From: Monocercomonoides exilis | Taxonomy: Eukaryota; Preaxostyla; Oxymonadida; Polymastigidae | DNA length: 64,000 nt | Direction of reading: 5' to 3' | NCBI GenBank assembly: GCA_001643675.2 | Contig: LSRY02000031.1 | Span: 837,001-901,000 of the forward strand | Part shown: piece after piece, positions 12,151 to 23,447 of the stretch | How the letters are laid out: each line of letters starts with the position of its first letter | Position numbering within the stretch: the first letter of the stretch is position 1 | The notes under the pieces: generated by a model | What the model saw: only the letters and a program-made list of their open reading frames with translations | Told to the model about the DNA's origin: nothing | Database searches by the model: none | Program-made: the position numbers and the translations under genes

Positions 12151-13221
12151 TTATGGAGAATATTCCGAAGTTCTATCTCCATCTCCAGCACCATCTGAAT
12201 CATCATCTTCTAATTTTTTATCAGTTTCATTCTCATCATATCCCTATATATCTTCAACAAAAGGCACATCTTATTCAATTTCGTCATATTCCTTTTTTTC
12301 TGTTTCTTTTTCTGGTTTGTACTTTAAAATATGCTTCATTAGAATCAAATAGCTCAATTTCATAAAGGATTTCACCAGATCAATTTCGATATGATCAAAA
12401 ATATACTTTTTTCTTGTTCCAAAACGTGGAAAAGACGCTCTTAAATGTGACCATCGGCCTTCAATCGCATTTGTGCAGGCATAAGTCTCTTTGTTCTCAT
12501 ATTCTTTCTTATGACAGATGGTTTGATGCCCATATCCAATCTATTCATATCATGAATACGCTCTCCATTCGTCAGAAATGATCATTGTTTTCAACAGAAT
12601 GTATTTTTGGATTATAGGGATCAATGTGTTTTTTCCTTTTCTGTGCAATTGAATAAAGCGAAATCCTACCCCTCCGCCTTCGAGCCTTTCGACGCAGCCA
12701 AAAATCCATATCTGATTCTTCTTTCTTCCTCTTCCATATTTTCGATTTCTCCATATCGCCTCGTCGATTTCAACTATCTTTCCTTTTCCACCAACAACTC
12801 GCTGTGTCGAATTCCTTAATTTTGTGCAGCACACACGAATGACTCTCACCCCAAATCTCACCATTTTTTCACCAACGCTAAGAACTGTTGAAATCTTTGT
12901 AATTGGAATTTTTTGCCAGTAATGCAAACAAGTTAAGAATATTGTTCCTAATGGAGTCTTCATATCCTCAAAAATAGTATTGTTGTTGACTGATGTTTTT
13001 TCCGTGTATTTCGGGAACTTCCAAAATCTGTAGTTAGATACTGTCTTATAACAATTCTTTTGGATTCGATGTTTTGGGCATATAGGGACTTTATTTTCCA
13101 GAATATGAGTGAGAACCCAAGTCCACGTTGAATACTCATTAAAGAACACCTTATTTTGATCAGAAATGCTTTCTGTTCCAAAATGAACAGGAACAAGTTC
13201 CATTTTTTTATTTTTGATCAA
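12151..13221 (-). pseudogene. ISXO2-like transposase, nearly full length, four in-frame stops
   Basis: One continuous frame shows a Cys-containing N-terminal part (about 13090-13020), a helical linker, the catalytic block VEIDEAIWRNRKYGRGRKK, FGCVERLEGG, IISDEWRAYS, GYGHQTICHKKEYENKET, ACTNAIEGRWSHLRASFPR and an acidic Asp/Glu/Ser tail ending in TAA TGA near 12151. It is interrupted by TGA 12550-12552, TAG 12541-12543, TAA 12271-12273 and TAG 12244-12246 without any frame change. The first two stops sit exactly in the DEW..Y to GY.H spacing, so they are point mutations and not an intron. Usable first codons are a TTG at 13221 or ATG near 13203. No terminal inverted repeats were recognised around it. 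Confidence 0.85.
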
Positions 13222-14366
13222 ATCCTTAAATATTTGAATATGAGAGATATATCAAAAAATATTAATAATGAAACAAACAATTTCCGTTGAAAAAAATACC
13301 ACACAACAACAGTATTATTAGTGAGAATTGCCTTTGTGATGAAAAAATGAAAAATTTCGCATGATCATATTGTTCGCTAAAACATCGTTTGCATAAAAGG
13401 TGAATTAATATGATTGCAACACAGTTGAAGCGCTTTTGAAAGAAGAAAAGGATGAATTTTGGTTCATGAATAATTAGAAGAAATCATTTTATGATATTTT
13501 TGACACAAAGATAAAGGATGAGAAAAACGAAAACAATTCTGAAAAGTTGAAGATGAAACATAGAAAGTCGGAGGTGCTTATTTTGATTGAAGATTTGATT
13601 TTAAAGTGAAACGATACAAGAAATGTGTTCGAAATGACTGACTGATTAATAGCGAATCTATAAAACATATACAGAAGACTATTTTATTATTTGAATTTTC
13701 TAATTTTGCAAGAAAAAAAAAAAAAAAACTGAGATGAATATGAATTTTTATTGTTGAAAAATTGGGAAAAATAAAGAGATTAAAAAACATATATCTTTTA
13801 AAAAATACAAACAAATATACATATAAATAGAAAAACAACTTATAATCATTGTTAAAAAGGATTATCAAAACGATTCCACAAACATAAAACAAGAGAATGA
13901 TGCATTATCCTCTTATCCTTTGTCAAACTCAATTTCTAACAGATAACAGAGATGACCGCCATCCTCCCATTCTGCATTCTCACTGTGTGAAAGAAAAATG
14001 AATTGTTGGAAATGGCAAATGTGAACGAAAAAAGAATATCCCAATAATACTGAATTTGAAACAGAAATCACCAGGTGTGTGCCGATTGGGAAAACTCCGG
14101 TTGTCCAAAGGAAGAAAGTGAAAGCCTCATCATGGCTCGGGACGAAGAATGCAGCGAATGACAATCCACTCCCGAAAGCATGAATCCGATTGGCAATGCA
14201 CTTTTCTTCCCAACGAGACACAAACAAAGGAAGCAATTGCTTTCAAGCAAGCATTCAATTCTTCTCATCCAACATTCTCCCAGCTCCACTTTTCAATTCC
14301 TCATGCTTCTCAAATGCATTTCTCAAATGAAAAAAAAAAAATAAATAAATAAATAAAATCATCATT
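13222..14366. other. Intergenic stretch, no supported gene
   Basis: AT-rich from 13222 to about 13900. From about 13913 to 14330 base composition is closer to coding DNA and the minus strand has overlapping short frames (up to 107 codons) in different phases, but none carries a recognisable motif. It could be a decayed coding remnant behind the beta-helix gene; that is a guess. Confidence 0.4.
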
Positions 14367-17300
14367 TCATTCCATCCGACTGAAGCTCCCATCTGTGTCT
14401 TCGCTGTCTGCCTCTTCACATCTCGATCCATCTCCAATATCCAACGCGTCTGATGCAGTCACAAACATCGACCCCATCGGCATCTTCATGAACAGCTCCC
14501 GCTTCACATTCCCCAATGTCACCCGCTCATCCCACCCCTGCACCACACACTTCTCCTCCAACTCCCGAAGACTGCTCCCTCCCATCTTCTCCACATTCGG
14601 CCGCTCCCCATTTACTATCTTCTGCCCTGCCACCACTCCCTCATACTCCCCAAACGGGATCTCCAGCGTCAGGCACTCCCACACCATCATCCCAATCGAA
14701 AACACAACCGATTCCTTCGTCGCCCCCATCTTCTTGTTCATCTGCAGCTCTGGCGCCTTCCACCTCAGGCACTCCTTTCTGAACGCATCCTCATCCTCTT
14801 CAAATGCTGATGAGGGAAGGGAGTCATCATCATCATCACCATCATCGTCACTGGCAGATGTTACAACTGTTGATGATGAGATGGAGGATGAATCTGAATC
14901 ATCATCTGACAATAAGTCAGAGTGCATCACAATACAAATCACCATGTGCTCAGAGAACAACACAATGTGGGGACTCAGATTGGCCAATGACTGAAGAGGG
15001 TTTTCCATCTCGTCAAATGAGTGGAGTGCTCCATTCGCCACCCAGAACAACACCTGTGCAGTTGTTTGCTCCCTCTCCTTCAACGAGCCAATCGCCATCT
15101 CCTTCTTCTCGTTCCTTCCATGCAATAGCATGAACAGCGAATCCCTCAGATCCACGATCAGCTTCTCATGAGGAGATGAGCATGCCATCGCATCCACCAG
15201 ATTTGACATCGATGAAGTGGTTGGACACAAATCCTCCCCTCGGACAAATGTTGAATCTGAATCAGTTGTATCCGTTGTTGAGGTGGATGAAATGGAAGGC
15301 GATGGTGATCTCTTTCGAATCTCTTCTTCTTCAACCTTCTCAAGAGCCCAATCGGGAATCTTGTCTGAATCTCTTCCCAGAATGTATTCAGTTAAACCAC
15401 TCTCACTCAATAAATGCTCAGATGACTCTGAGTGTCCCAAGCTTTTCTCATAAACTCTCTTCTTCATCCTCTCTTCATTCTTCTTCTCTGCCTCCCTCTC
15501 CGCTCTTCTCCACTGTTCCTCAGGTGACATCTCCATCGTCACCATCTCAAATGCCTTTGGATCTTTTCTGATGTTGTCATTCACAATCTCTCTCAGATCT
15601 TTGTTCTCGTTCTTTGCTTTTCTCCATCGAACAATGAATATCACTGCCACAATAAGAATGATTAGAAGAACAAATCCCATGATAATCACAATCAACAACA
15701 AATACGATTTCCCTTCTTTTCCTCCTTCAGCAAGCTTTCCTTCTCCATTTGTTTTTGATTCGCTCTTGTTCTTCAGAATGAAAGAATCTGTTGATGATGG
15801 ATTATTTCCATCTCCAAACTGAATGCACACACTCACCTCCACCCCTTCTTCTGCTTCTGTTATCATCTCTTTTGGCAGTCTCCCTTCAACTTCGGTCTCT
15901 GACACATATCCACTTTCATCAAACTCATATTTTTCAATCTGCTTTTCTTCTCCCATCTGCCTCACAACCATGAATGACAAGTCGCATGGAAGCAGCTCCT
16001 TCCCTTTGAACACAATCTCCATTTCTTCTCCCACTTCCTTTGCTTCAACACCATCCAACACTGGAACGAAGAATGGGGATGACCTCTCGGAAATAATTCC
16101 TTCAAAATTGCATCCCTCATTCAGAATCCAAAGTGAAGAATTATCTTTCACCCCATCTCCTCCTTTCAAACTCATCACATTCAATGCTCCAGAATCAGAA
16201 CAAATAATATTTCGACGAAGAGAGGGATATTTATCAATAAATGGATTGTTGTGAAGGAATTCTCCTTTTTCGATAGTCACATTGCTGGAAGATACTGATA
16301 ATCCTCCTGACGAAGAATTCGAAATTGAAACATCCTTCATCATCAATGAAGCATTTTCTGAGTGGACAAGCGATCCATTCCACAGACAGATATCCTTTAT
16401 TGAATTCATATTATCATCTTCGCTTCCTTTCAAAAATGTTCCTTCAAATTCACATAAGTTCATGAGAACATTCGTAGCATTGTTCACATCCATAAAACTT
16501 CCTTTGTCAGACTGAGAATAGCAGTTTGAGCAAGAGCAATTGGAAAGAATAATTTTTGTCGAAGTTGCAAAAGCAGAGAAAATAGAAGGCCCTTCAGATT
16601 TTCTTGAACAATTATTGAATGAGGAGCTTCCAACAGATAGTGTTCCTGAAGTTGAACTGTTTATTGAAATGATGCAACCTTCAGAAAGCTTCACTCCATC
16701 AGCATCAATTCCATTCAATACAATTCTTCCACAATTGCCAGTATCAAACACATTTGAAATTGCCTCAACTTTTTCCAGTCTCACATTATTGATATTTATC
16801 TCATTTCCTCCCAACAGAAAGGAAGGCTTCTTGAACGAAAGCATTGTTATCGTGCAGTTATCAACATGCAGAATCCCCCTTTCAATGCTCAACAATGTTG
16901 AATTGAGAACAATAGCTTCAATGTTTTCTGATTCTCCAACAAAAGAGAAATCAACAAATGAAAGAGAAAGCTGTCCATTTGCTTCATGAATGATAGAATT
17001 GCCTGAATATGAAAACGATTGGCAAAAGTTGAATTTCAATCTTTCTATCCGAACATTCTCCGAGGCTGCGATAAGACTTCCATCATCATTATCATCAACA
17101 ATTGTTGAGTTCAAAAATACCAAGGCAGTTGAAGGAGCTTCCAGGGAGCGGATTATCACATCGTGTGCAGCACATTTTCCAACAATTTCCGTTTGCCTCA
17201 AGATCAATAGCTGTGAGAACAGTGATGGAATGATGTGGTGCATCCCTTCACTCAATGATCTGCAAGGCGCTTCAAACACACCACACTCCCTGCTGTCTTC

Positions 17301-20300
17301 ATGGTTGTCAATAACAGCTGACACAAATACCGTCTCACTCCGAAATATCTTCACTCGCAATAAAAGGTCCTCTTCTCCTTCAAACGAGTCTGTTGTGCAT
17401 CCCCATATTGCCAGCTCCTTCACAAACGGAGCCCTGAAATCTAACAAGAATTGCTCGTCAGCTATTTGTGTGTCAATTGAGTGACATCTCACATATACAT
17501 CTCTCCCTTTCAATGCAGAGTTGTCTTTGAATGTGATATTTGACAACACAAAGTTCAGAGGCTGCTCAGCTGTCGAGGTGCATTCCAGAAATAACCAGCC
17601 ACCTCTTCCCACAGTCGAGCAAAAGCACTCAGAAATTGTGCAAAACGAGCAGTCAAAGCTTCCTCCCTCATTCAACACACAAAACGTCCCTCCTCCCTTT
17701 CCACACTTCAACCCTCCACATCTCTTCATCGTTGTGTTCTGAACAACCATTTTCAATGGTTCATCATTCACATTTCGAATGATCGAGATGTCATCTGTTG
17801 TGTTCTGAGTGACTTCTTCGAATATGCTCCACTCAATAACAACATTCTGCTCAGCTTCATTTTTCTCTCTGCTTTCTCTGCTTGAACTCTTTGATATGCT
17901 CAATCCACTTGCTCCTTTCAGCTCAACATTCTTCATCGTCAGGTTTTTGATTGTTGCACATGCCGATGATAGAACTGAAACAACGTCTTGTGAAAAGCAC
18001 AAAAACTGGACAGACACCAAGTCCAGTACAATTTTTCCTTCATCTACCTTGATCAGCCCAAAGTTTATCGTATCTTCTCCATCGTCTTCATTTTTTGCAA
18101 ACGAGCAGTCTTTCAGAGTCAGCAATCCTTCACTTGAGCCAATATACATTAAAACATTGGCTTCATTTGAGAATGAAGATGGAACAACAAAGTTAATCAG
18201 CTCGAACTTGGTGATTCCTCGGATCTTCATCACTGCTTCCTCAGCCCCTTCAATCGAAGAAAGGCACTCCAAAGAGCACTCTCCTGTATCTTCAGATTTT
18301 ATCGAGATTCCATTGAGATCAACACTCTTCTGAAGAACAGCCTTCTCAATGACGCTGATCATTCTTTCGTTTCCTTTGGACAACCTGTCCAACGAATGAT
18401 CGATTGAAAGGCAGGGATAATCTGAAAGCCCACATATGCACACATCTATTCCTTCTCGCCCAACAAATATCGTTGAATCAAATCCTCGCCAGAAATACAC
18501 AAGTGGAATTGCATTTTCTTTATCATTCCCATCAAATCCTCTCAATGAATCTAAGGAAATATCATTCATATTCTCAGACACAAACGGAAGAGATGCATTT
18601 GTGATGCTCTTTGTCAAGTCGGATGATTCAACAAACAGGTCTTTTCCATATCTTGCAACATTTGGCTTGCTCGAATCAAAAATTGGGCATGAAATCGCAA
18701 ACGAAGGATCGCCATCATTCAACTCCAGGGCCATTCCTCCTCCAAAGCCATTCTTGTTTTCTCCAGCTGGTGCTACACATCCTGTGAATGAACAAGAATT
18801 AATATTCACTTGAGTATTCTTTTTCATCTGCACAAAAACAGCACCTCCCCTGCTTCCATCAGCCAACACTGAGCACTCATCAAAATCACACTCTTCAATA
18901 TTTATTTGTGTGTTTTCGTTTTCATTATTGCTGTTGTCAACACTAATACTTCCTCCATTTCCAGTTGATCGAACAAATGATGTTGCCTTACACTTCGTCA
19001 GGTTCAAACACTTTGCATTTCTGCTTTCAACCAAACATCCATTCTGCTCCCCGCTTCCTGAGAAATTGCTTTCCACAATTTCAACTGAAGAGAAACCTCC
19101 GCTTCTTCCTTCTGCAATGATTGCACTTGTCTGCCATCTGATTGCATTCCCAAACAGATTGTTCATCACAGCCTCACCTCCTTCCACTTTTACAAACGAA
19201 ACACTCAATTCATTTTCACATCCAACAATCCCACAATCCTGAATTGTCAGTTTATTAGAAACACAATGGAAAACACACTCGTATGTTCCTATCCTTTCTT
19301 CAAGAGAAAAAACCACTTCACTAAATGCGGTTTGAATGTGCGTCTCGAACAACCCTCTTTGAGCTCCCGCAATTCCTTCAGCAACTCCATAATTTGTGGC
19401 ATTTCCATCTCCAATCACACTCCACTCATCTGTTTCCATTTTCAACTCTTCTCCAAATGAAAACGGCGAAACCAGTTTGATCGACTTCTTTTTGTTTGAA
19501 AATCTAAACCCAACTGCTTTGGTGATTGTCTTGCACGGAATCTGAACATGCCCGCATCCACTGAAGTCATGTGTCTCTTGCCCGCCCACATGGCAAGGAG
19601 TGGTGAAGTTGTTCCACAGATACACAACAAGCGGAATTTCAAACTCTTCATTCGTTGTTGATCGCTCAAACCCATTCAACTTTTGGAAGTCATTCACATC
19701 AATATCGAAACAAAATGTCTCTGAGTTTGTCACAACACTCAAATCATCGGCTTCCATAAACACATCTTTTCCTTTCCTTCCCGAACATCCTTCAAATTGC
19801 ACCCTCTTCAAAACAAAATCTGATGCTCCATCATCCAGACACATATATATCCCTCCTCCCAATCCTATCCTCCCATCAACGTTTGATGATGCCTCACAAT
19901 GAGAAAAGCACACTTTTTTCTCTTCTTCATTTCCATTTTCATTGTTTGAAAGGGATTCTGTCACATTGCCAATGCTGAGAGATGATCCACTTTTCATTTG
20001 CACCCACAACCCTCCCCCACTCCCTCCATCACTTTTGCACAAGCTCATGCTTCCTTCTTCAAACACAAAAGAACAACCACTCTCAAGTGTGCATTCAAAA
20101 GCTCCTCCGTTTTTGTCTTTGACTGCAAAGTTTGAAATGTCTGTTCGAATGATTTCAATTTTCTTGGCACTTGTGGAAGAGATCAAACGTGATGATGCTA
20201 TTCTTTCAGGTGGAGCAATTGATGAAACAACACAATCACCCATTTGAAGAGAAGCCTTGCTCTTCACTTCAAACAATCCCGATGAACATCTGGTTTCAAT

Positions 20301-23300
20301 TTCATTCAGCCGAGCTCTTTTCAATTTCGCTTCTGTGTTGCCTCCAGATACCGAGATCAATGGGCTTCCTCCAAAAACAACTGATGAAGCCAAGAATGTG
20401 TCAATCGTTAAGATCCCAGATTCTTCAGACAAGAATGTCAATTCCAATTCTAATGAAGGATCTTGAAGAGAAAGAGAACACTGAGAAAGCTTCAGCGAAG
20501 AAGAAGACGAAATGAAAGTTGAGTGAAGAGGAAGGGACGATGGGAGAGAGAAGATAAGAATCGATAAGGTTGTTTCAACACTTGTTGTTATCATTGCTGA
20601 GTTTAACGATGAACTTGAATCAGAGACTGTCCAACCACTCTGTTCATCATTTCCTCTGATTTCATGCTTCTGTTCAGCAAATGACAATTCATCGCTTATC
20701 TGAATCATTCCATTCACAACAACTTTCTTTGTTCCTGATAACCTTGAAAGAGAATGCTTCAAGGTCAAACAAGGAAACTGGACAATTCCACAGTGAGAAT
20801 GGTTTGATGCCTCGGAATTGCTCACATATATTTCTGTTGGATTGGGAAGGAGATAGATGCACAGAGGAATGGCCAGGTTGGTATTTCCGTTGTCATATCC
20901 TCTCACTTTATCAAATGAATCCAACGATGCATTAACTGATGATATTTTTCTGAATTGCGCAACTGTTTCCAGATGTGGTGAAATGACGAAAATATCTTTC
21001 CCCCACTTAGCTGTGTTAGTGTCAAATGATGATGTTATCAAGAACTCAGGAAATTCAGAAGTTAGCTGAAGAAGAATTGCTCCACCAAGTCCATCTGTTG
21101 TTGAACAAAAGCAGCCATCAAAATTACCACCTTTCACTTTCACTTCATTCGCTTCTCCAACGTTCAGCATTGCTGATCCTCCGTTGGCTGATGTTGTGCT
21201 TCCGCATCCATCAAATATGCTCGAATTCAAATCAATGTTTGCCTTTTCATCGGAAAATGTCACAACAGATGCTCCGCTTGTTGTTCTTTCTATTTCATTA
21301 AAAGTTGATTCTGAAAGTATCAATGAAATTTCATTCGTCGAAGAAAGCGAAAACAATGAAGTTGTGGAAATCGTCTTTGCCCAGTTCAGATTTTCCATCT
21401 GTAGCACACCACTCTGAACATTGATCAGCTCTGTGAAAAATGCTGTCTCTGTTGATTGTGTGCTTCCCGTGGATATGTTCAATCTGCTAATATGTATTTC
21501 TCCTGCACCTGTTATCTCAAACAGCCTTGACCCACGATTATTTGAGTATGTTGGATCATGCACAAGAACAAGGTTCCTCACTGTGAATGTGCCTGTTGAG
21601 GTTGAAAAAAGAGACAAGCCAGGTGTCTCTAATTCTGTCTGCACCGTTGTGCTTAAATCATCTTTTCCATATATTGTGAAAGAATTTGCATCACAATCAA
21701 TATTTTTTGTTTCTGTTATCGTTCCTGTGAGAATCTCAATATCCTTCACAAAGTCTGGAATTAGTTGAGTGAGACAATGGCTGATTGTTCTGCATGGATA
21801 GCTTTCATTCAGCCCGCATGCATATGTATCAATGGAATTTGGTTCTGTTTCAGTTGAAGAAACATATCTCACTCTTCCACCTTCATTTCGAAGCCATTCA
21901 CTTTTGTCAATGATTGAATTGTAATTTGTGCTAACTCTATTTCCTGTTTGTCTTGTTGTGCAACAGCTTGAATGAATATTGTTAGCTGTTGAATTTTGAA
22001 GAAGAATATCATGTCCTCCTTTCACGCATGAATTATTGTGAAAAAAGCAATGATAAAGAAATGTTCCATAATTGTTATTGTTAATTAATATTCCTAACGC
22101 CCCTCCTCCACACATTGAATTGCAATTGCAGAATAGACAATTGGAGATTATTGCTTGATCAGAGCAGTACCAATGTTCAATTGCTCCTCCAATTCCATTT
22201 AAAGATCCATTGGATTTACAGTTATCAAAAAATGAATTTGTAATGCAGTTCTTTTGCTTTTCTGTCAATGATTCACGCAGATCAATTGCCCCTCCGTCGT
22301 TTCCAGACGAACAGTTGAAAAATGAACAATCATCCACAATTGGCTGGATGCAAATATTTGCGATCGATATCCCCCCACCTCCATTGTCCACATTTGTTGA
22401 AGTGCACGAACATTGAACAAATTTTGAATGAAGCACAGAACATTCAGCTACTTCCAAGGCAAAAATTCCGCCTCCAATTGTGGAAAAAGCAATGCATTTC
22501 ACAAACGACGAATTTTCAATTGTTAAAATTGCATTTTCATTGTCATGAACATAAAGAGCACCTCCTTGTTCAGCTGTGCAATCTTTCCATTCACACAATA
22601 AAAAGGATTGACTTTCTGTTGTGTCCATTTGTTCTCCTGGTTGAAAAACATTTCTTTCCCTTTTCCCATTGTTTGTTGAGGTGTTTCTGCAGACAAATTC
22701 GTGTGAAGAATAAGATCCGCTCGAAATCCCTCCTTCAAATACATTCACACACGAAAAAATGAGGCTGTTCTCCATTAAACTTCGAAAACATGAATGCTCC
22801 ATTCGATCATCAATGTTCTTGAATGGCTTCACAGATATATTTCTGAAGGCGCAGTTAGAAATCTCTTCACTTTTGCTCTTTCCAGATAGCAGAAAATAAT
22901 CTGAAGAAGAAACGATCAGGTCTGAGAGCATGGATTTTCTTAAAATGGCAGAATTTGAATCATCAGATGAAAATATGAGGCTTGAAGGGCAATGATTCTT
23001 TTGGATGATCAAACTTAAGTTTGTGAAACAGACTGACCCACTTTGAAGATGAAACGGTGAAACAAAATTTTGGTGTAAAATGCAGGAATCCAGTATAATC
23101 CTTGACTTTTCTGTTATCAGCAAAAATTGTGAGGAAGAATGTTCAATTGCCAAATTCTTGAGTCCAACTGTCGAATTGAAGAATTCCAAAAATGTGTTTT
23201 TCACAATAGAAAGTCCTGACTGTAATCTTTTCACTTCCAGCAATGCACTCTGCTCAAATAAGTAATTGTTATCATTCTCTGATAGATATTGTGCATCGTT

Positions 23301-23447
23301 TGAACAACCTGAACCCGAATAAAGAAAAAGATTGAAAAAATAACAATTCGAATGAATACCTTTGTTTTGAAATGTGGCTGTTTCAGAAACATCTCGTGCT
23401 TCAAATGTCTTCACAAGAATCAAATGTGCTAAAAGGAACAAATGCAT
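14367..23447 (-). CDS. Giant beta-helix repeat membrane protein with cytoplasmic pseudokinase-like domain
   Basis: Starts with a signal peptide (MHLFLLAHLILVKTFEA). The next about 2,500 residues are a Ser/Asn/Cys/Gly-rich array of short strands with motifs such as GGAL/GGGI, NCSF/DGCG and CxxTISHCL, the pattern of right-handed parallel beta-helix (pectin-lyase/polymorphic outer-membrane-like) surface proteins. A single TM helix (SYLLLIVIIMGFVLLIILIV, about residues 2580-2610) is followed by a basic stop-transfer RWRK, a charged linker, and about 250 residues resembling a protein kinase: RWKAPEL as an APE motif and VFSIGMMVWECLTLEIPFGEY as subdomain IX with Val for the usual Asp. No HRD or DFG is visible, so it is probably a pseudokinase. 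Stop is TGA TGA. A 51-nt segment (23309-23359) is probably an in-frame intron, giving 3,009 aa spliced. A paralogue starts at 58327. Extracellular sensing or adhesion is inference. Confidence 0.85.
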   Translation of the reverse strand: MHLFLLAHLILVKTFEARDVSETATFQNKGIHSNCYFFNLFLYSGSGCSNDAQYLSENDNNYLFEQSALLEVKRLQSGLSIVKNTFLEFFNSTVGLKNLAIEHSSSQFLLITEKSRIILDSCILHQNFVSPFHLQSGSVCFTNLSLIIQKNHCPSSLIFSSDDSNSAILRKSMLSDLIVSSSDYFLLSGKSKSEEISNCAFRNISVKPFKNIDDRMEHSCFRSLMENSLIFSCVNVFEGGISSGSYSSHEFVCRNTSTNNGKRERNVFQPGEQMDTTESQSFLLCEWKDCTAEQGGALYVHDNENAILTIENSSFVKCIAFSTIGGGIFALEVAECSVLHSKFVQCSCTSTNVDNGGGGISIANICIQPIVDDCSFFNCSSGNDGGAIDLRESLTEKQKNCITNSFFDNCKSNGSLNGIGGAIEHWYCSDQAIISNCLFCNCNSMCGGGALGILINNNNYGTFLYHCFFHNNSCVKGGHDILLQNSTANNIHSSCCTTRQTGNRVSTNYNSIIDKSEWLRNEGGRVRYVSSTETEPNSIDTYACGLNESYPCRTISHCLTQLIPDFVKDIEILTGTITETKNIDCDANSFTIYGKDDLSTTVQTELETPGLSLFSTSTGTFTVRNLVLVHDPTYSNNRGSRLFEITGAGEIHISRLNISTGSTQSTETAFFTELINVQSGVLQMENLNWAKTISTTSLFSLSSTNEISLILSESTFNEIERTTSGASVVTFSDEKANIDLNSSIFDGCGSTTSANGGSAMLNVGEANEVKVKGGNFDGCFCSTTDGLGGAILLQLTSEFPEFLITSSFDTNTAKWGKDIFVISPHLETVAQFRKISSVNASLDSFDKVRGYDNGNTNLAIPLCIYLLPNPTEIYVSNSEASNHSHCGIVQFPCLTLKHSLSRLSGTKKVVVNGMIQISDELSFAEQKHEIRGNDEQSGWTVSDSSSSLNSAMITTSVETTLSILIFSLPSSLPLHSTFISSSSSLKLSQCSLSLQDPSLELELTFLSEESGILTIDTFLASSVVFGGSPLISVSGGNTEAKLKRARLNEIETRCSSGLFEVKSKASLQMGDCVVSSIAPPERIASSRLISSTSAKKIEIIRTDISNFAVKDKNGGAFECTLESGCSFVFEEGSMSLCKSDGGSGGGLWVQMKSGSSLSIGNVTESLSNNENGNEEEKKVCFSHCEASSNVDGRIGLGGGIYMCLDDGASDFVLKRVQFEGCSGRKGKDVFMEADDLSVVTNSETFCFDIDVNDFQKLNGFERSTTNEEFEIPLVVYLWNNFTTPCHVGGQETHDFSGCGHVQIPCKTITKAVGFRFSNKKKSIKLVSPFSFGEELKMETDEWSVIGDGNATNYGVAEGIAGAQRGLFETHIQTAFSEVVFSLEERIGTYECVFHCVSNKLTIQDCGIVGCENELSVSFVKVEGGEAVMNNLFGNAIRWQTSAIIAEGRSGGFSSVEIVESNFSGSGEQNGCLVESRNAKCLNLTKCKATSFVRSTGNGGSISVDNSNNENENTQINIEECDFDECSVLADGSRGGAVFVQMKKNTQVNINSCSFTGCVAPAGENKNGFGGGMALELNDGDPSFAISCPIFDSSKPNVARYGKDLFVESSDLTKSITNASLPFVSENMNDISLDSLRGFDGNDKENAIPLVYFWRGFDSTIFVGREGIDVCICGLSDYPCLSIDHSLDRLSKGNERMISVIEKAVLQKSVDLNGISIKSEDTGECSLECLSSIEGAEEAVMKIRGITKFELINFVVPSSFSNEANVLMYIGSSEGLLTLKDCSFAKNEDDGEDTINFGLIKVDEGKIVLDLVSVQFLCFSQDVVSVLSSACATIKNLTMKNVELKGASGLSISKSSSRESREKNEAEQNVVIEWSIFEEVTQNTTDDISIIRNVNDEPLKMVVQNTTMKRCGGLKCGKGGGTFCVLNEGGSFDCSFCTISECFCSTVGRGGWLFLECTSTAEQPLNFVLSNITFKDNSALKGRDVYVRCHSIDTQIADEQFLLDFRAPFVKELAIWGCTTDSFEGEEDLLLRVKIFRSETVFVSAVIDNHEDSRECGVFEAPCRSLSEGMHHIIPSLFSQLLILRQTEIVGKCAAHDVIIRSLEAPSTALVFLNSTIVDDNDDGSLIAASENVRIERLKFNFCQSFSYSGNSIIHEANGQLSLSFVDFSFVGESENIEAIVLNSTLLSIERGILHVDNCTITMLSFKKPSFLLGGNEININNVRLEKVEAISNVFDTGNCGRIVLNGIDADGVKLSEGCIISINSSTSGTLSVGSSSFNNCSRKSEGPSIFSAFATSTKIILSNCSCSNCYSQSDKGSFMDVNNATNVLMNLCEFEGTFLKGSEDDNMNSIKDICLWNGSLVHSENASLMMKDVSISNSSSGGLSVSSSNVTIEKGEFLHNNPFIDKYPSLRRNIICSDSGALNVMSLKGGDGVKDNSSLWILNEGCNFEGIISERSSPFFVPVLDGVEAKEVGEEMEIVFKGKELLPCDLSFMVVRQMGEEKQIEKYEFDESGYVSETEVEGRLPKEMITEAEEGVEVSVCIQFGDGNNPSSTDSFILKNKSESKTNGEGKLAEGGKEGKSYLLLIVIIMGFVLLIILIVAVIFIVRWRKAKNENKDLREIVNDNIRKDPKAFEMVTMEMSPEEQWRRAEREAEKKNEERMKKRVYEKSLGHSESSEHLLSESGLTEYILGRDSDKIPDWALEKVEEEEIRKRSPSPSISSTSTTDTTDSDSTFVRGEDLCPTTSSMSNLVDAMACSSPHEKLIVDLRDSLFMLLHGRNEKKEMAIGSLKEREQTTAQVLFWVANGALHSFDEMENPLQSLANLSPHIVLFSEHMVICIVMHSDLLSDDDSDSSSISSSTVVTSASDDDGDDDDDSLPSSAFEEDEDAFRKECLRWKAPELQMNKKMGATKESVVFSIGMMVWECLTLEIPFGEYEGVVAGQKIVNGERPNVEKMGGSSLRELEEKCVVQGWDERVTLGNVKRELFMKMPMGSMFVTASDALDIGDGSRCEEADSEDTDGSFSRME
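23309..23359 (-). other. Likely 51-nt stop-free intron in the beta-helix gene
   Basis: GTATTC donor and GGGTTCAG acceptor flank a T-rich 51-nt segment just after the signal peptide. It is 17 codons long without a stop, so the frame reads through either way. Translated it gives a hydrophobic Phe/Leu-rich insert that fits poorly between signal peptide and ectodomain. The paralogue at 58327 has no obvious counterpart. Confidence 0.6.
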
